From contig NZ_CP076544.1 in the NCBI RefSeq assembly GCF_018885305.1, positions 2,294,001-2,358,000 on the forward strand: DNA of 64,000 nucleotides, read 5' to 3'. Every line of letters begins with the position of its first letter. Positions within the stretch are counted from its first letter, which is position 1. Shown piece by piece: positions 50,619-59,477 of this stretch. The notes below the pieces were generated by a model, which did no database searches, was not told the origin of the DNA, and saw only the letters and a list, made by a program, of their open reading frames with translations. The DNA comes from Curtobacterium sp. L6-1 (GTDB taxonomy: Bacteria; Actinomycetota; Actinomycetes; Actinomycetales; Microbacteriaceae). Made by a program: the position numbers and the translations under genes.

Positions 50619-51200
50619 TCAGCTGTGCCGGAGCTGGGCGCCTCTCTTCTTCCGCTTCTCTCGGCGGAGGAGCCATGTCCAGCAGGTAGCGCCAACAGCG
50701 CTCATCCCGAGGCCAATGAGTCCGATCTGCACGTCGACGCCGAGGTTGTGCCGGTAGGTGGCGAGGATCTTGTCGGAGCGGACGCCAGCGTGGTCGACGT
50801 CAGTCGGGTCGTACATCACCTGCAGCCGTTCACCGACCGTGTAGTAGTCGTTGCACGCCGGGTACTTCGTCAGCTCCCACGTGTGGGGTGAACCGTTGGC
50901 CTCACCCTTCACGATGGGGATGCATTCGGTGTGGCCGCCTGTCTTGCCTGCGCCGGAGTAGTGCCGGACGTCGATGTCGATGACGGTCCCCGTGGTGACC
51001 TCACTGATGCTGCGCAGGTGCGAGTCAGCGTGCATGTCGTAGTTGTCCGCGACGAGACCGAACACGCAGCCGAAGATGGACACGACTCCGAGGATCGGAG
51101 CGATCACAAACCCGGCGAGGAACAGTGCTGCGCCGCCGAGGAACTTCCAGGTGTACCTGTCTCGGAACCACGGCTTCGTCGCTGCAGTCGGCTCAGTCAT
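50619..51200 (-). CDS. DUF3592-like membrane protein
   Basis: 193 residues: two or three membrane segments (about 18-50 and 165-185), an extracytoplasmic loop with a DUF3592-like pattern (VTTGTVIDIDVRHYSGAGK, ELTKYPACNDYYTVGERLQV, MYDPTDVDHAGVRS) and a basic tail RREKRKKRG. Role unknown. Start ATG at 51200, overlapping (ATGA) the stop of an upstream related but broken gene. It may be the survivor of a tandem pair. Confidence 0.7.
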   Translation of the reverse strand: MTEPTAATKPWFRDRYTWKFLGGAALFLAGFVIAPILGVVSIFGCVFGLVADNYDMHADSHLRSISEVTTGTVIDIDVRHYSGAGKTGGHTECIPIVKGEANGSPHTWELTKYPACNDYYTVGERLQVMYDPTDVDHAGVRSDKILATYRHNLGVDVQIGLIGLGMSAVGATCWTWLLRREKRKKRGAQLRHS

Positions 51201-51660
51201 GCGCGTTTGGTCTTCTTCCGCTTGGAGGTGATGAGTTGCATGGCGAACAGCGTGCCGCCTCCACCGAACGCCGGTCCACCGGTCGCGGCGAGGATGACGT
51301 CGTGCCGGACAGCGGCTTCGAACCGATGCCGGGCTGCTTCGTCCTCGATGGCGACGTCGTGCTCGTCGGTGATGGGTGGGGCGACCAGCATCTGCAACCG
51401 CTGCCCCTTCATGAACGCGGTCGGGTTGTCGATGGCCCGGTACTTCGACAGTTCTACCGCGGTGCTCTGGGCACATCCACGCTCAGCGGTTCCGGCGGCG
51501 AAAAGTCGACGGTGTTGTACTGGATGGGGCATCCGTCGGCGATGACCGCCGACTGCAATGCAGAGCGGGCAGACTAGTCGCCGACGGGAAGGACAGCGCG
51601 CACGTCGAGCCACGCACCGCGCGCGGCTTCAGTCAGCAGGATCATCCGGCCAGCCTGGCA
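51197..51660 (-). pseudogene. broken DUF3592-like copy upstream of 50619-51200
   Basis: The last 90 codons read AVELSKYRAIDNPTAFMKGQ, then RLQMLVAPP ... GGPAFGGGGTLFAMQ and ITSKRKKTKRA, aligning with the membrane-protein gene downstream (ELTKYPACNDYYTVGERLQV; RREKRKKRG). Upstream, the other frame holds MILLTEAARGAWLDVRAVLP, then VGD and a TAG stop, and further DGCPIQYNTVDFSPPEPLSV before the frame breaks, so at least one stop and one frameshift separate the parts. Start region uncertain. Confidence 0.45.
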
Positions 51661-51909
51661 CGGCAGACGCCGTCATCCGCGCGAAGCAATCCCAGTCGAC
51701 GATCGGCTGACGGGCGCGCTGGCTCTGGCGCACACCCGCCAGAAGACGTTCGCTGACCGAGGCAGCACCGAGCAACGCACTCCGGCGACGAGTCGTGTGC
51801 GGAGAAGACGAGTTGTCCGCGCGGCGGCAGCACCCCGCGTCGCCTCCCGCTCACGCTGTGGTCACACTCAGGAAACCAGCGCGACAGACGACGCCACCAG
51901 CATCGTCGC
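51661..51909. other. intergenic region before the metallophosphoesterase gene
   Basis: About 250 nt. No ORF is supported; CAGCAT 6 nt before GTG at 51910 may be a -10 box. Confidence 0.4.
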
Positions 51910-54558
51910 GTGACCGCACACCGACCACTCCCCCGAGCCTCCCGACGGAGGACCACCGCCCTGGGCGCCACCGCCCTCGCCGTGGCTGCCGCCGTCGGCG
52001 TCCCCGCCCTGACCGCCTCCCCCGACCCGGCCACCGCGGCTGCCGCGCCCGCTGCCGCCCCCACCGACCTGGCGTCCCGCTTCACGCTCGCGGTGCTGCC
52101 GGACACGCAGTTCTACTCCCGCTACTCGGCGTCGCAGTTCCTCCCCCGGTACGGCGACGACCCGTTCCACGTGCAGACGCAGTGGCTCGCGGAGCACGCC
52201 GACGACCTGCACGTCCCGTTCGTCACCCACGTCGGCGACGTCGTCGACCAGGTCGGGCAGGCCGGTGAGTGGCAGGCCGCCGACCGCGCGATGTCCGTGC
52301 TCGACGACGCCGGCCTGCCGTACAGCGTGACGACCGGCAACCACGACGTGCGGAACTCCGCCGACACGGTCTTCGACACCTCGTACGACCTCGCCGCCGA
52401 GCCGTACCTGCAGACCTTCCCGGCCTCCCGCGCGGCCGGGCAGCCGACCGTCGAGTCGGGCACCGACCGCACCGGCCTGAGCCAGTTCCACGTCTTCGAG
52501 GCCGAGGGGCAGCGCTTCCTCTCCCTCGCGCTGCCGTGGCGGGCCTCCGACGAGACACTCGCGTGGGCGGACCAGGTGATCGCCGCCCACCCGACGCTGC
52601 CGACGATCCTCACCTCGCACGAGGTCATCAACATCGCCACCGACGGGCTCACCGCGGTCGACACGGCCTACGGCGAGCGCCTGTGGAAGCAGCTCATCGC
52701 GCCGAACGACCAGGTCTTCCTGACGCTGAACGGGCACTTCCACGGCTCCACCTGGAAGGAGCGGACGAACGACGCCGGGCACGCCGTCACCCAGGTGCTC
52801 ATCGACCACCAGATGGACTACGAGGGTGGCGACGGCTACCTCGGGCTGATGGAGTTCGACCTGACGAACGGCACCCTCGCGATGCAGACCGCCTCGCCGT
52901 GGGTGACGTGGAAGCCGACCGAGACGCTGACCTCGTACGACCAGCCGCTCCTCGACGGTGCGAACCAGCGGTACAGCGTGCCGGTCGACTTCCGCACCCG
53001 GTTCGCCGGCTTCGCCCCGGACTTCCGCGCCGGCACCGCGGACGAGCCGCCGCTCATCGAGCGCGCCCGGCAGATGCTGCTCGACGGCTTCACGGGCGCG
53101 CCTCCGGTCAGCACCGAGCTGCCCGGCGGCCGTGCCGACCACACCGACGTCGACGGCACCCTGGCGTGGTGGCGCCCCGGTGAGCAGGAGCCCGGCACCC
53201 TCGCGCCCGGTGCGACCGTCGCCGACGTGGTCGGTGACGCCGACCTCACCCGCATGACGCACGCCGAGTCCGGGTCCCCCACGGCGCAGGACGGCGACGT
53301 CACCGTCGTCGACGACGCCCACCCGCTGTCCTCGGACGGCGCCGGTCTCTGCTTCGCGAACGCCGACAAGGCCGCGAAGCGCTTCAGCGCGCTCACCTCC
53401 CCCGGTGACACGGCCGTCGACCGTGCGACCTTCCCCCACGGGTACACGATCGAGACCTTCCTCGAGGTCGACCCGTCCTGGACCGACGGCGCGAACTCCT
53501 GGTCGAAGGCGATCGTCCGCAGCGGCAACCGCTCGCAGATCGGCGTCCCGCAGACCCGGTGGGACTGGACGGCGTCGCCCGCGGCGCTGGGCATCTCGAA
53601 CCTCAAGGAGTTCCAGTGGACCGAGGTCACCGCGGACCCGTCGAAGGGTGACCGCACGGCCTGGTCGGGCGAGATCATCCCCGGTCGCTGGCTGCACGTC
53701 GCGCTCGTCAACGACGTCGACGCCCGCACGACCACGATGTACGTCGACGGCGCCCCGGTCCTGCGCAACGCGACCGACACCGGCGGCCATACCGTGCAGG
53801 ACGGCATGCCGTGGCTGTTCGGCAGCGACTGGGTCGACGACGCCGCGACGAACGGCTGGAACGGCTGCATCGGCGAGACCCGCGTGGTCGACCACCCGAT
53901 CGGTACCGAGTCGTGGCTGACCGCCCGCGCCGACCTCGACGCGCTGACCGTCGACGAGCCGGGCGCCGAGGTCGCCCCGACGGTCGTCACCGGCACGGGT
54001 GTCGCCGGTGCCACCGTCACGCTGTCCGGCGCGGTCACCGGCAGCACCGAGGTCGCCGAGGACGGCACCTGGTCCGTCGCGGTCGTCCCCGCGGACGCGT
54101 CCGACCGCGACGCTGTCGCGTCGACGGCCGTCCGTGCCACGGCGACCGCTCCGGCCGAGGCCGTCCAGTCGATCGGGACCCGCAGCGGGGCAGCGGTCGC
54201 GTTCGCCGTCGCCGTGCCCGACGCGCCGACCCCGGCGCCGACCGAGCCGGCCGACCCCGAGCCGACCGACCCGGAGCCGACCGAACCGTCCGACCCGGAG
54301 TCCCCCGCGCCGGGTGACGACGGTGCCGTCGTGCCGCAGCCGGGCGCGGGTGCCCCCACCCCGGGTGCGGTCCTGCCGGGTGCCGACGGTCCGGGTGCCG
54401 ACAGCGGACCCGGCCAGGGCGGCGAGCTCGCCTTCACGGGCGCGCACGGCCTCGGCGTCCTCGGCGTGACGGCACTCCTGCTGCTCGCAGCCGGCACCGC
54501 CGTCCTCGTCCGCCGCCGACTCGTCGCCCTGCCGCGCATCCCGCGCACCGACCGGTGA
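51910..54558 (+). CDS. wall-anchored metallophosphoesterase with LamG-like domain
   Basis: 882 residues. Signal peptide (about 1-45), calcineurin-like phosphoesterase (about 55-330: LAVLPDTQFYS, HVGDVVDQ, TGNHDVRN, LTSHEVIN, LNGHFHGS give the metal ligands), a linker, a LamG/concanavalin-like domain (about 450-680; IETFLEVDPSW and GRWLHVALVN, with TTTMYVDGAPVLR), a fibronectin/Ig-like module (about 690-770), a P-E-P-T-D-rich linker, LAFTG (840-844), a hydrophobic segment and a basic tail. It would hydrolyse phosphoesters at the cell surface. The GTG start is decided by the following signal peptide. Confidence 0.87.
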   Translation: MTAHRPLPRASRRRTTALGATALAVAAAVGVPALTASPDPATAAAAPAAAPTDLASRFTLAVLPDTQFYSRYSASQFLPRYGDDPFHVQTQWLAEHADDLHVPFVTHVGDVVDQVGQAGEWQAADRAMSVLDDAGLPYSVTTGNHDVRNSADTVFDTSYDLAAEPYLQTFPASRAAGQPTVESGTDRTGLSQFHVFEAEGQRFLSLALPWRASDETLAWADQVIAAHPTLPTILTSHEVINIATDGLTAVDTAYGERLWKQLIAPNDQVFLTLNGHFHGSTWKERTNDAGHAVTQVLIDHQMDYEGGDGYLGLMEFDLTNGTLAMQTASPWVTWKPTETLTSYDQPLLDGANQRYSVPVDFRTRFAGFAPDFRAGTADEPPLIERARQMLLDGFTGAPPVSTELPGGRADHTDVDGTLAWWRPGEQEPGTLAPGATVADVVGDADLTRMTHAESGSPTAQDGDVTVVDDAHPLSSDGAGLCFANADKAAKRFSALTSPGDTAVDRATFPHGYTIETFLEVDPSWTDGANSWSKAIVRSGNRSQIGVPQTRWDWTASPAALGISNLKEFQWTEVTADPSKGDRTAWSGEIIPGRWLHVALVNDVDARTTTMYVDGAPVLRNATDTGGHTVQDGMPWLFGSDWVDDAATNGWNGCIGETRVVDHPIGTESWLTARADLDALTVDEPGAEVAPTVVTGTGVAGATVTLSGAVTGSTEVAEDGTWSVAVVPADASDRDAVASTAVRATATAPAEAVQSIGTRSGAAVAFAVAVPDAPTPAPTEPADPEPTDPEPTEPSDPESPAPGDDGAVVPQPGAGAPTPGAVLPGADGPGADSGPGQGGELAFTGAHGLGVLGVTALLLLAAGTAVLVRRRLVALPRIPRTDR

Positions 54559-54564
54559 CCCCCT

Positions 54565-54611
54565 GACGGACGGGAGGCGCGGTGCAGCCGGCACCGCGCC
54601 TCCCGTCCGTC
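54565..54611 (+). terminator. GGGAGGC-type terminator of the phosphoesterase gene
   Basis: Perfect 20- to 21-bp stem with arms including GACGGGAGGCGCGGTGC and a 5-nt loop, 7 nt after the stop codon. The longest perfect stem of the hairpin family. Confidence 0.88.
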
Positions 54612-54705
54612 GTCGGGTCGCGCTGCGCGCGGCGGTACCGTGGCAGCGTCGGCCACCCCGCGTCGCCGCCGGCTGCTCCGTCGCCCGCCTCCCGGAAGGA
54701 CACCC

Positions 54706-55677
54706 ATGCGCCACCTCTACCCGCCGCTCGGACCGAACCGCTCCGGCATGCTCGACGTCGGCGACGGCCAGCAGGTGTACTGGGAGGAGTGCGGGGCGCC
54801 CGACGGCAAGCCGGTCGTGTTCCTGCACGGTGGGCCCGGTGCCGGCTGCTCACCCGACCACCGTCGGCTCTTCGACCCGGAGCGGTACCGGATCGTGCTG
54901 TTCGACCAGCGGAACTGCGGCCGGAGCCTGCCGCACGCGGGCGATCCGGCGACGGACCTGTCGGCGAACACGACGTGGGCCCTCGTCGACGACGTCGAGC
55001 GGCTCCGCGAGCACCTGGCGATCGACGCGTGGCAGGTGTTCGGCGGCTCGTGGGGGTCGGCACTCGCACTCGCCTACGCCGAGACGCACCCGGACCGGGT
55101 CACCGAGCTCGTCCTGCGCGGCATCTTCACGCTGCGCCTGAGCGAGATCGACTGGTTCTACGAGGGCGGCGCCGCGAACGTCCTGCCGGACCTGTGGGAG
55201 CGCTACCTCGCCCCCGTCCCGGTCGAGGAGCGGCAGCGCGGCCGGCTCGTCCGGGCGTTCGAGCGCCTGCTGGCCGACCCGGACCCCGCCGTGCACGGTC
55301 CGGCGGCCGTCGCGTGGGCGAGCTGGGAGGCGGCCTCGATCACGCTCCTGCCCCGCCCGGACCTCGTCGCCCGGTACGCCGACCCGACCTACGCGCTGGC
55401 GTTCGCCCGCATCGAGAACCACTACTTCACGCACGACGGGTGGTTCACCCCGGACCAGCTCATCCGCGACGCCGGACGCCTGGCCGGCATCCCGACCGTC
55501 ATCGTGCAGGGGCGGTACGACCTGTGCACGCCGGCCGTCACCGCCTGGGACCTGCACCGCGCCCTGCCGTCCGCCGAGTTCCGGATGATCGACGACGCCG
55601 GGCACGCGTTCGACGAACCCGGGATCCTCGACGCGTTGATCGAGACCACCGACCGGTTCGCGGGCGACGTGCGCTGA
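54706..55677 (+). CDS. pip: proline iminopeptidase
   Basis: 323 residues, alpha/beta hydrolase, peptidase family S33, releasing amino-terminal proline from peptides in the cytoplasm. HGGPGAG and GGSWGSALALAYAE with nucleophile Ser115, D in VQGRYDLCTPAV and His in DDAGHAFDEPG are the catalytic triad; FDQRNCGRS is the usual oxyanion-side motif. ATG at 54706 has GGAAGGA 7 nt upstream. Followed by a convergent operon. Confidence 0.93.
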   Translation: MRHLYPPLGPNRSGMLDVGDGQQVYWEECGAPDGKPVVFLHGGPGAGCSPDHRRLFDPERYRIVLFDQRNCGRSLPHAGDPATDLSANTTWALVDDVERLREHLAIDAWQVFGGSWGSALALAYAETHPDRVTELVLRGIFTLRLSEIDWFYEGGAANVLPDLWERYLAPVPVEERQRGRLVRAFERLLADPDPAVHGPAAVAWASWEAASITLLPRPDLVARYADPTYALAFARIENHYFTHDGWFTPDQLIRDAGRLAGIPTVIVQGRYDLCTPAVTAWDLHRALPSAEFRMIDDAGHAFDEPGILDALIETTDRFAGDVR

Positions 55678-55694
55678 CGCGGGCACGCGGTCCG

Positions 55695-56051
55695 TCAGAC
55701 GAGGAGTCCGACCGTGAGGACGACGAGGCCGACGATCGTGAGCACGGTGGGCACCGTGCTGCGGACGCGGCGACGTGCACCGGACCGTGCTGCCGATGCT
55801 GCGGCGACGAGTGAGGACGCACCTCCGGCGTAGATCAGGACGAACGCCTCCGGGAAGTAGCCCAGCACGTGCGTCACGAGGCCGGCGATCACGATGACGG
55901 ACCCCGTCAGGGCGTGCACCCGTGCGGCAGCGGCTCCGGATGTGCCTCCGCGGAGGTCCGTCAGCGCGGCGACGAGGCCCCAGACCGAGGCCGTCGAGAG
56001 GATCGCGCCGCTGATCGAGACGGTCGCGGCGCCGATCACGGTGGCGTCCAC
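55695..56051 (-). CDS. small four-segment membrane protein
   Basis: 118 residues with four hydrophobic segments (start AATVSISGAILSTASVWGLV; end VPTVLTIVGLVVLTVGLLV), no charged active-site pattern. Not recognised. Starts 3 nt after the stop of the FAD monooxygenase gene, so it is the third gene of the TetR operon. It could be a membrane accessory of the monooxygenase or an efflux component. Confidence 0.7.
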   Translation of the reverse strand: MDATVIGAATVSISGAILSTASVWGLVAALTDLRGGTSGAAAARVHALTGSVIVIAGLVTHVLGYFPEAFVLIYAGGASSLVAAASAARSGARRRVRSTVPTVLTIVGLVVLTVGLLV

Positions 56052-56054
56052 GTC

Positions 56055-57626
56055 CTAGGCCTCGCTCGTCGCGGCAGTGCGCACCGCAGCGGGTCGCGGC
56101 TCCCCGAACCACGCCCGGAGTGCCGTCCTGACGTCGGTCGGGTCGGTCCGCGACCACGCGACGAACCCGTCGGGTCGGACCAGCATCGACGGCAGCCCAC
56201 CGCCGGCGGCCAGTTCGACGTGCTCGACACGGTCCGTCCACGGCGCAGCAGCGTCGCGCAGGCTGCCGTCGTCGTCGATCAGGACAGGGCGTGCGGCGTG
56301 GAGGAGCGCGGGGAGGCGGCGACGGGTGCCGTCGGCGAGGGTGAGCTGCGCGGACGGGGCGAACCAGCCGGTGGGACCATCGGGATCGGTGGCACCCATC
56401 TCGTATCGGACGTCGGCGCCGGCGAGCAGGTCGGCGATGCGCTGCACCGTGCCCGTGTCGGTGAGCAGTTCAGCGAAGAGATCGCGGAGTGCGGTGACGT
56501 CCGACCCGGGGGCCATGAGCGCCGTCTGCGCCTGCGTCTGCATGAAGACCCGTTGCCCGAGCGGTCGGCGTTCTGCCTCGTAGGTGTCGAGCAACCCTGC
56601 CGGAGCCGTGCCGGCGAGCTCGGCGGCGAGTTTCCACGCGAGGTTCGCGGCGTCCTGCAGCGCGAGGTTCAGGCCGGGGCCACCCGCGGCGGAGTGGACG
56701 TGGGCAGCGTCACCGAGCAGGAACACCCGTCGGTCCCGGTAGCGGTCGGCGACGCGGGTGTTCCTGCCCGAGAGACGACGGAGCAGCGTGGGTTCCCCCG
56801 CGGCGGGCGGTGCGAGGGCGATGCGGACACCGAGGACGCGTTCCAGGCTGTCCTCCATCTCGGCCAGGGTCATCGCCGCCCCGTCACCAGGGGAGCTCTG
56901 CTCGGGCGCGTCCTCCCACTCCGCGGTGTACACCAGCGGGTGCTCGGGGTCGTGGAGCGCGATCGTGGCGACTCCCGTCTCGGTCCGGTGGAACGCTGCC
57001 GCGATCTCGCCGATCCCGGCGACCCGCACCCTCCCCGGGCCGGCTGCGACCAGGTCGTCGGTCGGGGCGATCAGCACCGTACGGTCCACGACGTGGTGGT
57101 CGGTGTTCCCCGGGAAGCCGATGCCGGACTGCTTTCGCACCGTGCTCCGCGCGCCGTCGCTGCCGATGAGGTAGCGACCCGACAGCGTGGTCTCGACCTC
57201 GGTCGTCGTGTCGACGACCGTGATGTCGACGTGGTCGTCGTCCTGCTGGAAGGACCGCAGCTCGACGCCACGGCGGATCTCGACGCCCAGCTCGGCGGCG
57301 CGGTCGTTCAGGACGCGCTCCAGGTCGCGCTGGTTGATGTGCAGCAAGTACATCGGGTTGCGCTCACCGAGCACGTGCAGCGGGAGGGGGAGCGCGCCGA
57401 AGAAGAACGCGGGAGCCGGAGACGGCTCAGCCACCCGCGCGCAACGTTCGAAGAGGCCGCGCTGGTCCAGCAGACGGACGACCTGGCCCGTGAGGCCGTG
57501 CGCCTTGTCCCACTGGCTGATCCCGGGGAGCCGTTCGAGGACCAGCGGGTTCGCGCCGGCGAGCTTCAGCTCGCAGGCGACGAAGACCCCCACGGGGCCG
57601 CCACCGACGATGAGGGCGTCGAACAT
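56055..57626 (-). CDS. FAD-dependent monooxygenase (aromatic hydroxylase type)
   Basis: 523 residues. MFDALIVGGGPVGVFVACEL is the FAD Rossmann motif, YLIGSDGARSTVRK the DG motif, FLLGDAAHVHSAAGGPGLNL and LQDAANLAWKLA the FAD/NADPH GD motif, followed by a thioredoxin-like carboxyl domain (about 430-523) as in PheA/TfdB or RdmE/PgaE hydroxylases. It hydroxylates aromatics with NADPH and O2; many relatives inactivate antibiotics such as rifampin. ATG at 57626 is preceded by GGAAAGG. It lies between TetR and the small membrane protein. Confidence 0.88.
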   Translation of the reverse strand: MFDALIVGGGPVGVFVACELKLAGANPLVLERLPGISQWDKAHGLTGQVVRLLDQRGLFERCARVAEPSPAPAFFFGALPLPLHVLGERNPMYLLHINQRDLERVLNDRAAELGVEIRRGVELRSFQQDDDHVDITVVDTTTEVETTLSGRYLIGSDGARSTVRKQSGIGFPGNTDHHVVDRTVLIAPTDDLVAAGPGRVRVAGIGEIAAAFHRTETGVATIALHDPEHPLVYTAEWEDAPEQSSPGDGAAMTLAEMEDSLERVLGVRIALAPPAAGEPTLLRRLSGRNTRVADRYRDRRVFLLGDAAHVHSAAGGPGLNLALQDAANLAWKLAAELAGTAPAGLLDTYEAERRPLGQRVFMQTQAQTALMAPGSDVTALRDLFAELLTDTGTVQRIADLLAGADVRYEMGATDPDGPTGWFAPSAQLTLADGTRRRLPALLHAARPVLIDDDGSLRDAAAPWTDRVEHVELAAGGGLPSMLVRPDGFVAWSRTDPTDVRTALRAWFGEPRPAAVRTAATSEA

Positions 57627-57669
57627 GGAGAGGAGCCTTTCCGGATGAGTCGGATGAGTGGGTGAGGGG

Positions 57670-58278
57670 TCACGCGTGCAGGCGGTCGAAGCCGCCGCCG
57701 AGCCGTTGGAAGGCGGCGACGAGCATCGACTCGAGCGGGCCCGCCTGGCTGCTCGCCGCCCAGGACTCCAGGGTGGAGAGCAGGGTCGAGAGCGCTGCCG
57801 CCGCGACCGCGCCCGGCAGCGGATCGTCGCGGTCGACGCCCAGCCGTGCGGCGATCGCGTGCGCGAGGACGGTGTTCGCGGTCCGGGCGCCGCGATCGAC
57901 CGCGGACTGCATGCCGGGTGTCGCGAGCACGGCCATGAGGCCGCTCTGGTCCCCCGCGGAGGACCCGGTCGCTCCGTGCGCCCGGTACGGGGCCAGCAGT
58001 GCCGCGGTGACCGCTGACCAGAGCGGTTCGCCGTCCGGGCGCTGTGCGAGGTCGGCCGCGGCCGTCCGGACACGTTGCACGTGGCGGTCGGCGATCGCGT
58101 CCTCCTTGCTGGAGAAGTAGTTGCCGAACGTCCGCCGCGACACGCCGACCTCGCGAACGATGTCCTCGACGCGGACGTTGTCGAGGCCGCGCTCGCGCGC
58201 CAGCAGCACGGTCGTCACACTCAGCTCGTCGCGGAGCGCCGCCTTCTTCTCGTCGCGGAGCGAACGGGTGCCTTCCAT
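57670..58278 (-). CDS. TetR family transcriptional regulator
   Basis: 202 residues. HTH in VRVEDIVREVGVSRRTFGNY followed by FSSKEDAIADRHVQRV; ligand domain not typed. It likely represses its own operon (TetR, monooxygenase, membrane protein), with two operator palindromes 11 nt upstream of the ATG at 58278. The drug or aromatic ligand of the monooxygenase would be the inducer, which is inference. Confidence 0.9.
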   Translation of the reverse strand: MEGTRSLRDEKKAALRDELSVTTVLLARERGLDNVRVEDIVREVGVSRRTFGNYFSSKEDAIADRHVQRVRTAAADLAQRPDGEPLWSAVTAALLAPYRAHGATGSSAGDQSGLMAVLATPGMQSAVDRGARTANTVLAHAIAARLGVDRDDPLPGAVAAAALSTLLSTLESWAASSQAGPLESMLVAAFQRLGGGFDRLHA

Positions 58279-58288
58279 GTGCCGACCC

Positions 58289-58320
58289 TACCGCGAACTT
58301 GCCCAATGGGCAACTTTGCC
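58289..58320. promoter_or_regulatory. twin TetR operators
   Basis: TTGCCCAATGGGCAA (58289-58303) and TTGCCCATCAGGCAA (58306-58320), separated by 2 nt, so centres are 17 bp apart. The first is a perfect 7+1+7 palindrome, the second has 5-bp arms. Placed directly in front of the TetR start. Confidence 0.72.
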
Positions 58321-58426
58321 CATCAGGCAATGAAGAGGGCACCAGGTCCGGTACGGACGGCGAAGGGAGGCGGACGCGCCGACGCAGGATGCGCCGCCCG
58401 GCCCGGAGCCGTGGTGTGGTTGGTCC

Positions 58427-59404
58427 ATGACCAGCGACCTCGTGCCGTGGTTGGTCGCCGGGGGGCTCGCCGTCGTGGTGGTCGTCCTGGTGATCCTCCT
58501 GCGGCGACACCAGACCTCCTCCCGCTCCGAGCTCGACGCCGCGGACCGGGCCCGCCGGGACGAGCTCGCGCAGCGCGAGGCGGAGCACCGCGACGCGACC
58601 GCGCGCCTCGAGGCGGACCGCACCGCACAGGTGGAGGCCGCAGAAGCTCGCCGGCGGGACGCTGCGTCGGAGGCCGAGGAGAGCCGCGCGCTCCTGCGCC
58701 GCGGCATGAAGTGGGAGGAGGCGTCGGAACAGGCGATCCTCCGCGCCTGTCGAGCCGCGGGCGTCAACGGCGTGCTCATGACGAACGTCGTGTTCGTGCC
58801 CGTCGGCGAGACCGAGCAGGGGTCGTGGCGGAAGTTCGTGGCGCAGGTCGACCACGTGCTGGTGTCCGACTCCGGGCGCGGACTGGTGATCGAGAGCAAG
58901 CGCTGGAGTGGCATCGTGTTCGACGGGCGGCGGCCGAGCGAGGTGCACCCGGCGTTCCGGAACCTGGTCGACGAGTCGTCCCTCGTCCCGCCGTTCGCCG
59001 TCCAGGTGCAGAGCCGGAAGGTGCTCAACGCCGAGGAGGAGGCAGAGAACTGGTGGCGCGTCCGGGTGCAGGCCAAGGGCGCCTCCCCCGCGCAGCAGGT
59101 CCGACAGCAGGCCCGTCGCCTCGCCCGCTTCGTCGACGAGCAGACCGGCGTCTCTCGCACCTGGTTCGACACGTGCGTGTTCTACTCGTCGCCGGCGGCC
59201 ACGGCCTTCGTGCAGGCGGAGGACCGCAGCGGCACCGTGACGACGAGCATCGTGACGAACGACCACGAACTGCAGTCCGCGCTCGCGGCCTGGGCCGCGA
59301 AGGACTCGGTGCCGAACCGCACCCGTGCCGATGCGGTGGTGCGGGTCCTCGCCGGGCAGGGCGCACACGCGATCACGGTCGGGAACTACCGCCTGCCCGA
59401 GTGA
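58427..59404 (+). CDS. membrane-anchored NERD-domain nuclease-like protein
   Basis: 325 residues. One membrane segment at the amino end (about 8-26), a highly charged coiled coil (about 28-92, RARRDELAQREAEHRDATAR), then a NERD domain: QVDHVLVSDSGRGLVIESKR carries the D-x18-E-x-K pattern of restriction-endonuclease-like folds. NERD proteins occur in plasmids, phages and with helicases; activity on nucleic acids is likely but unproven. Alone between the TetR operon and the orphan paralogue; ends at a strong terminator. Confidence 0.8.
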   Translation: MTSDLVPWLVAGGLAVVVVVLVILLRRHQTSSRSELDAADRARRDELAQREAEHRDATARLEADRTAQVEAAEARRRDAASEAEESRALLRRGMKWEEASEQAILRACRAAGVNGVLMTNVVFVPVGETEQGSWRKFVAQVDHVLVSDSGRGLVIESKRWSGIVFDGRRPSEVHPAFRNLVDESSLVPPFAVQVQSRKVLNAEEEAENWWRVRVQAKGASPAQQVRQQARRLARFVDEQTGVSRTWFDTCVFYSSPAATAFVQAEDRSGTVTTSIVTNDHELQSALAAWAAKDSVPNRTRADAVVRVLAGQGAHAITVGNYRLPE

Positions 59405-59423
59405 TCCCGCCCCTCCCGGACGC

Positions 59424-59461
59424 GACGACGCCCCGCTGGTCTCTGCCAGCGGGGCGTCGTC
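59424..59461. terminator. bidirectional terminator after the NERD gene
   Basis: Perfect 16-bp stem, GACGACGCCCCGCTGG / CCAGCGGGGCGTCGTC, 6-nt loop, between convergent stop codons (59404 and 59478). Confidence 0.9.
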
Positions 59462-59477
59462 GTCCGGAAGGAGGCTG

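Noticed and set aside
51868..54828. A 986-codon minus-strand frame opposite the metallophosphoesterase
   Set aside because: Same artefact; the plus-strand frame carries all phosphoesterase motifs and a LAFTG end.
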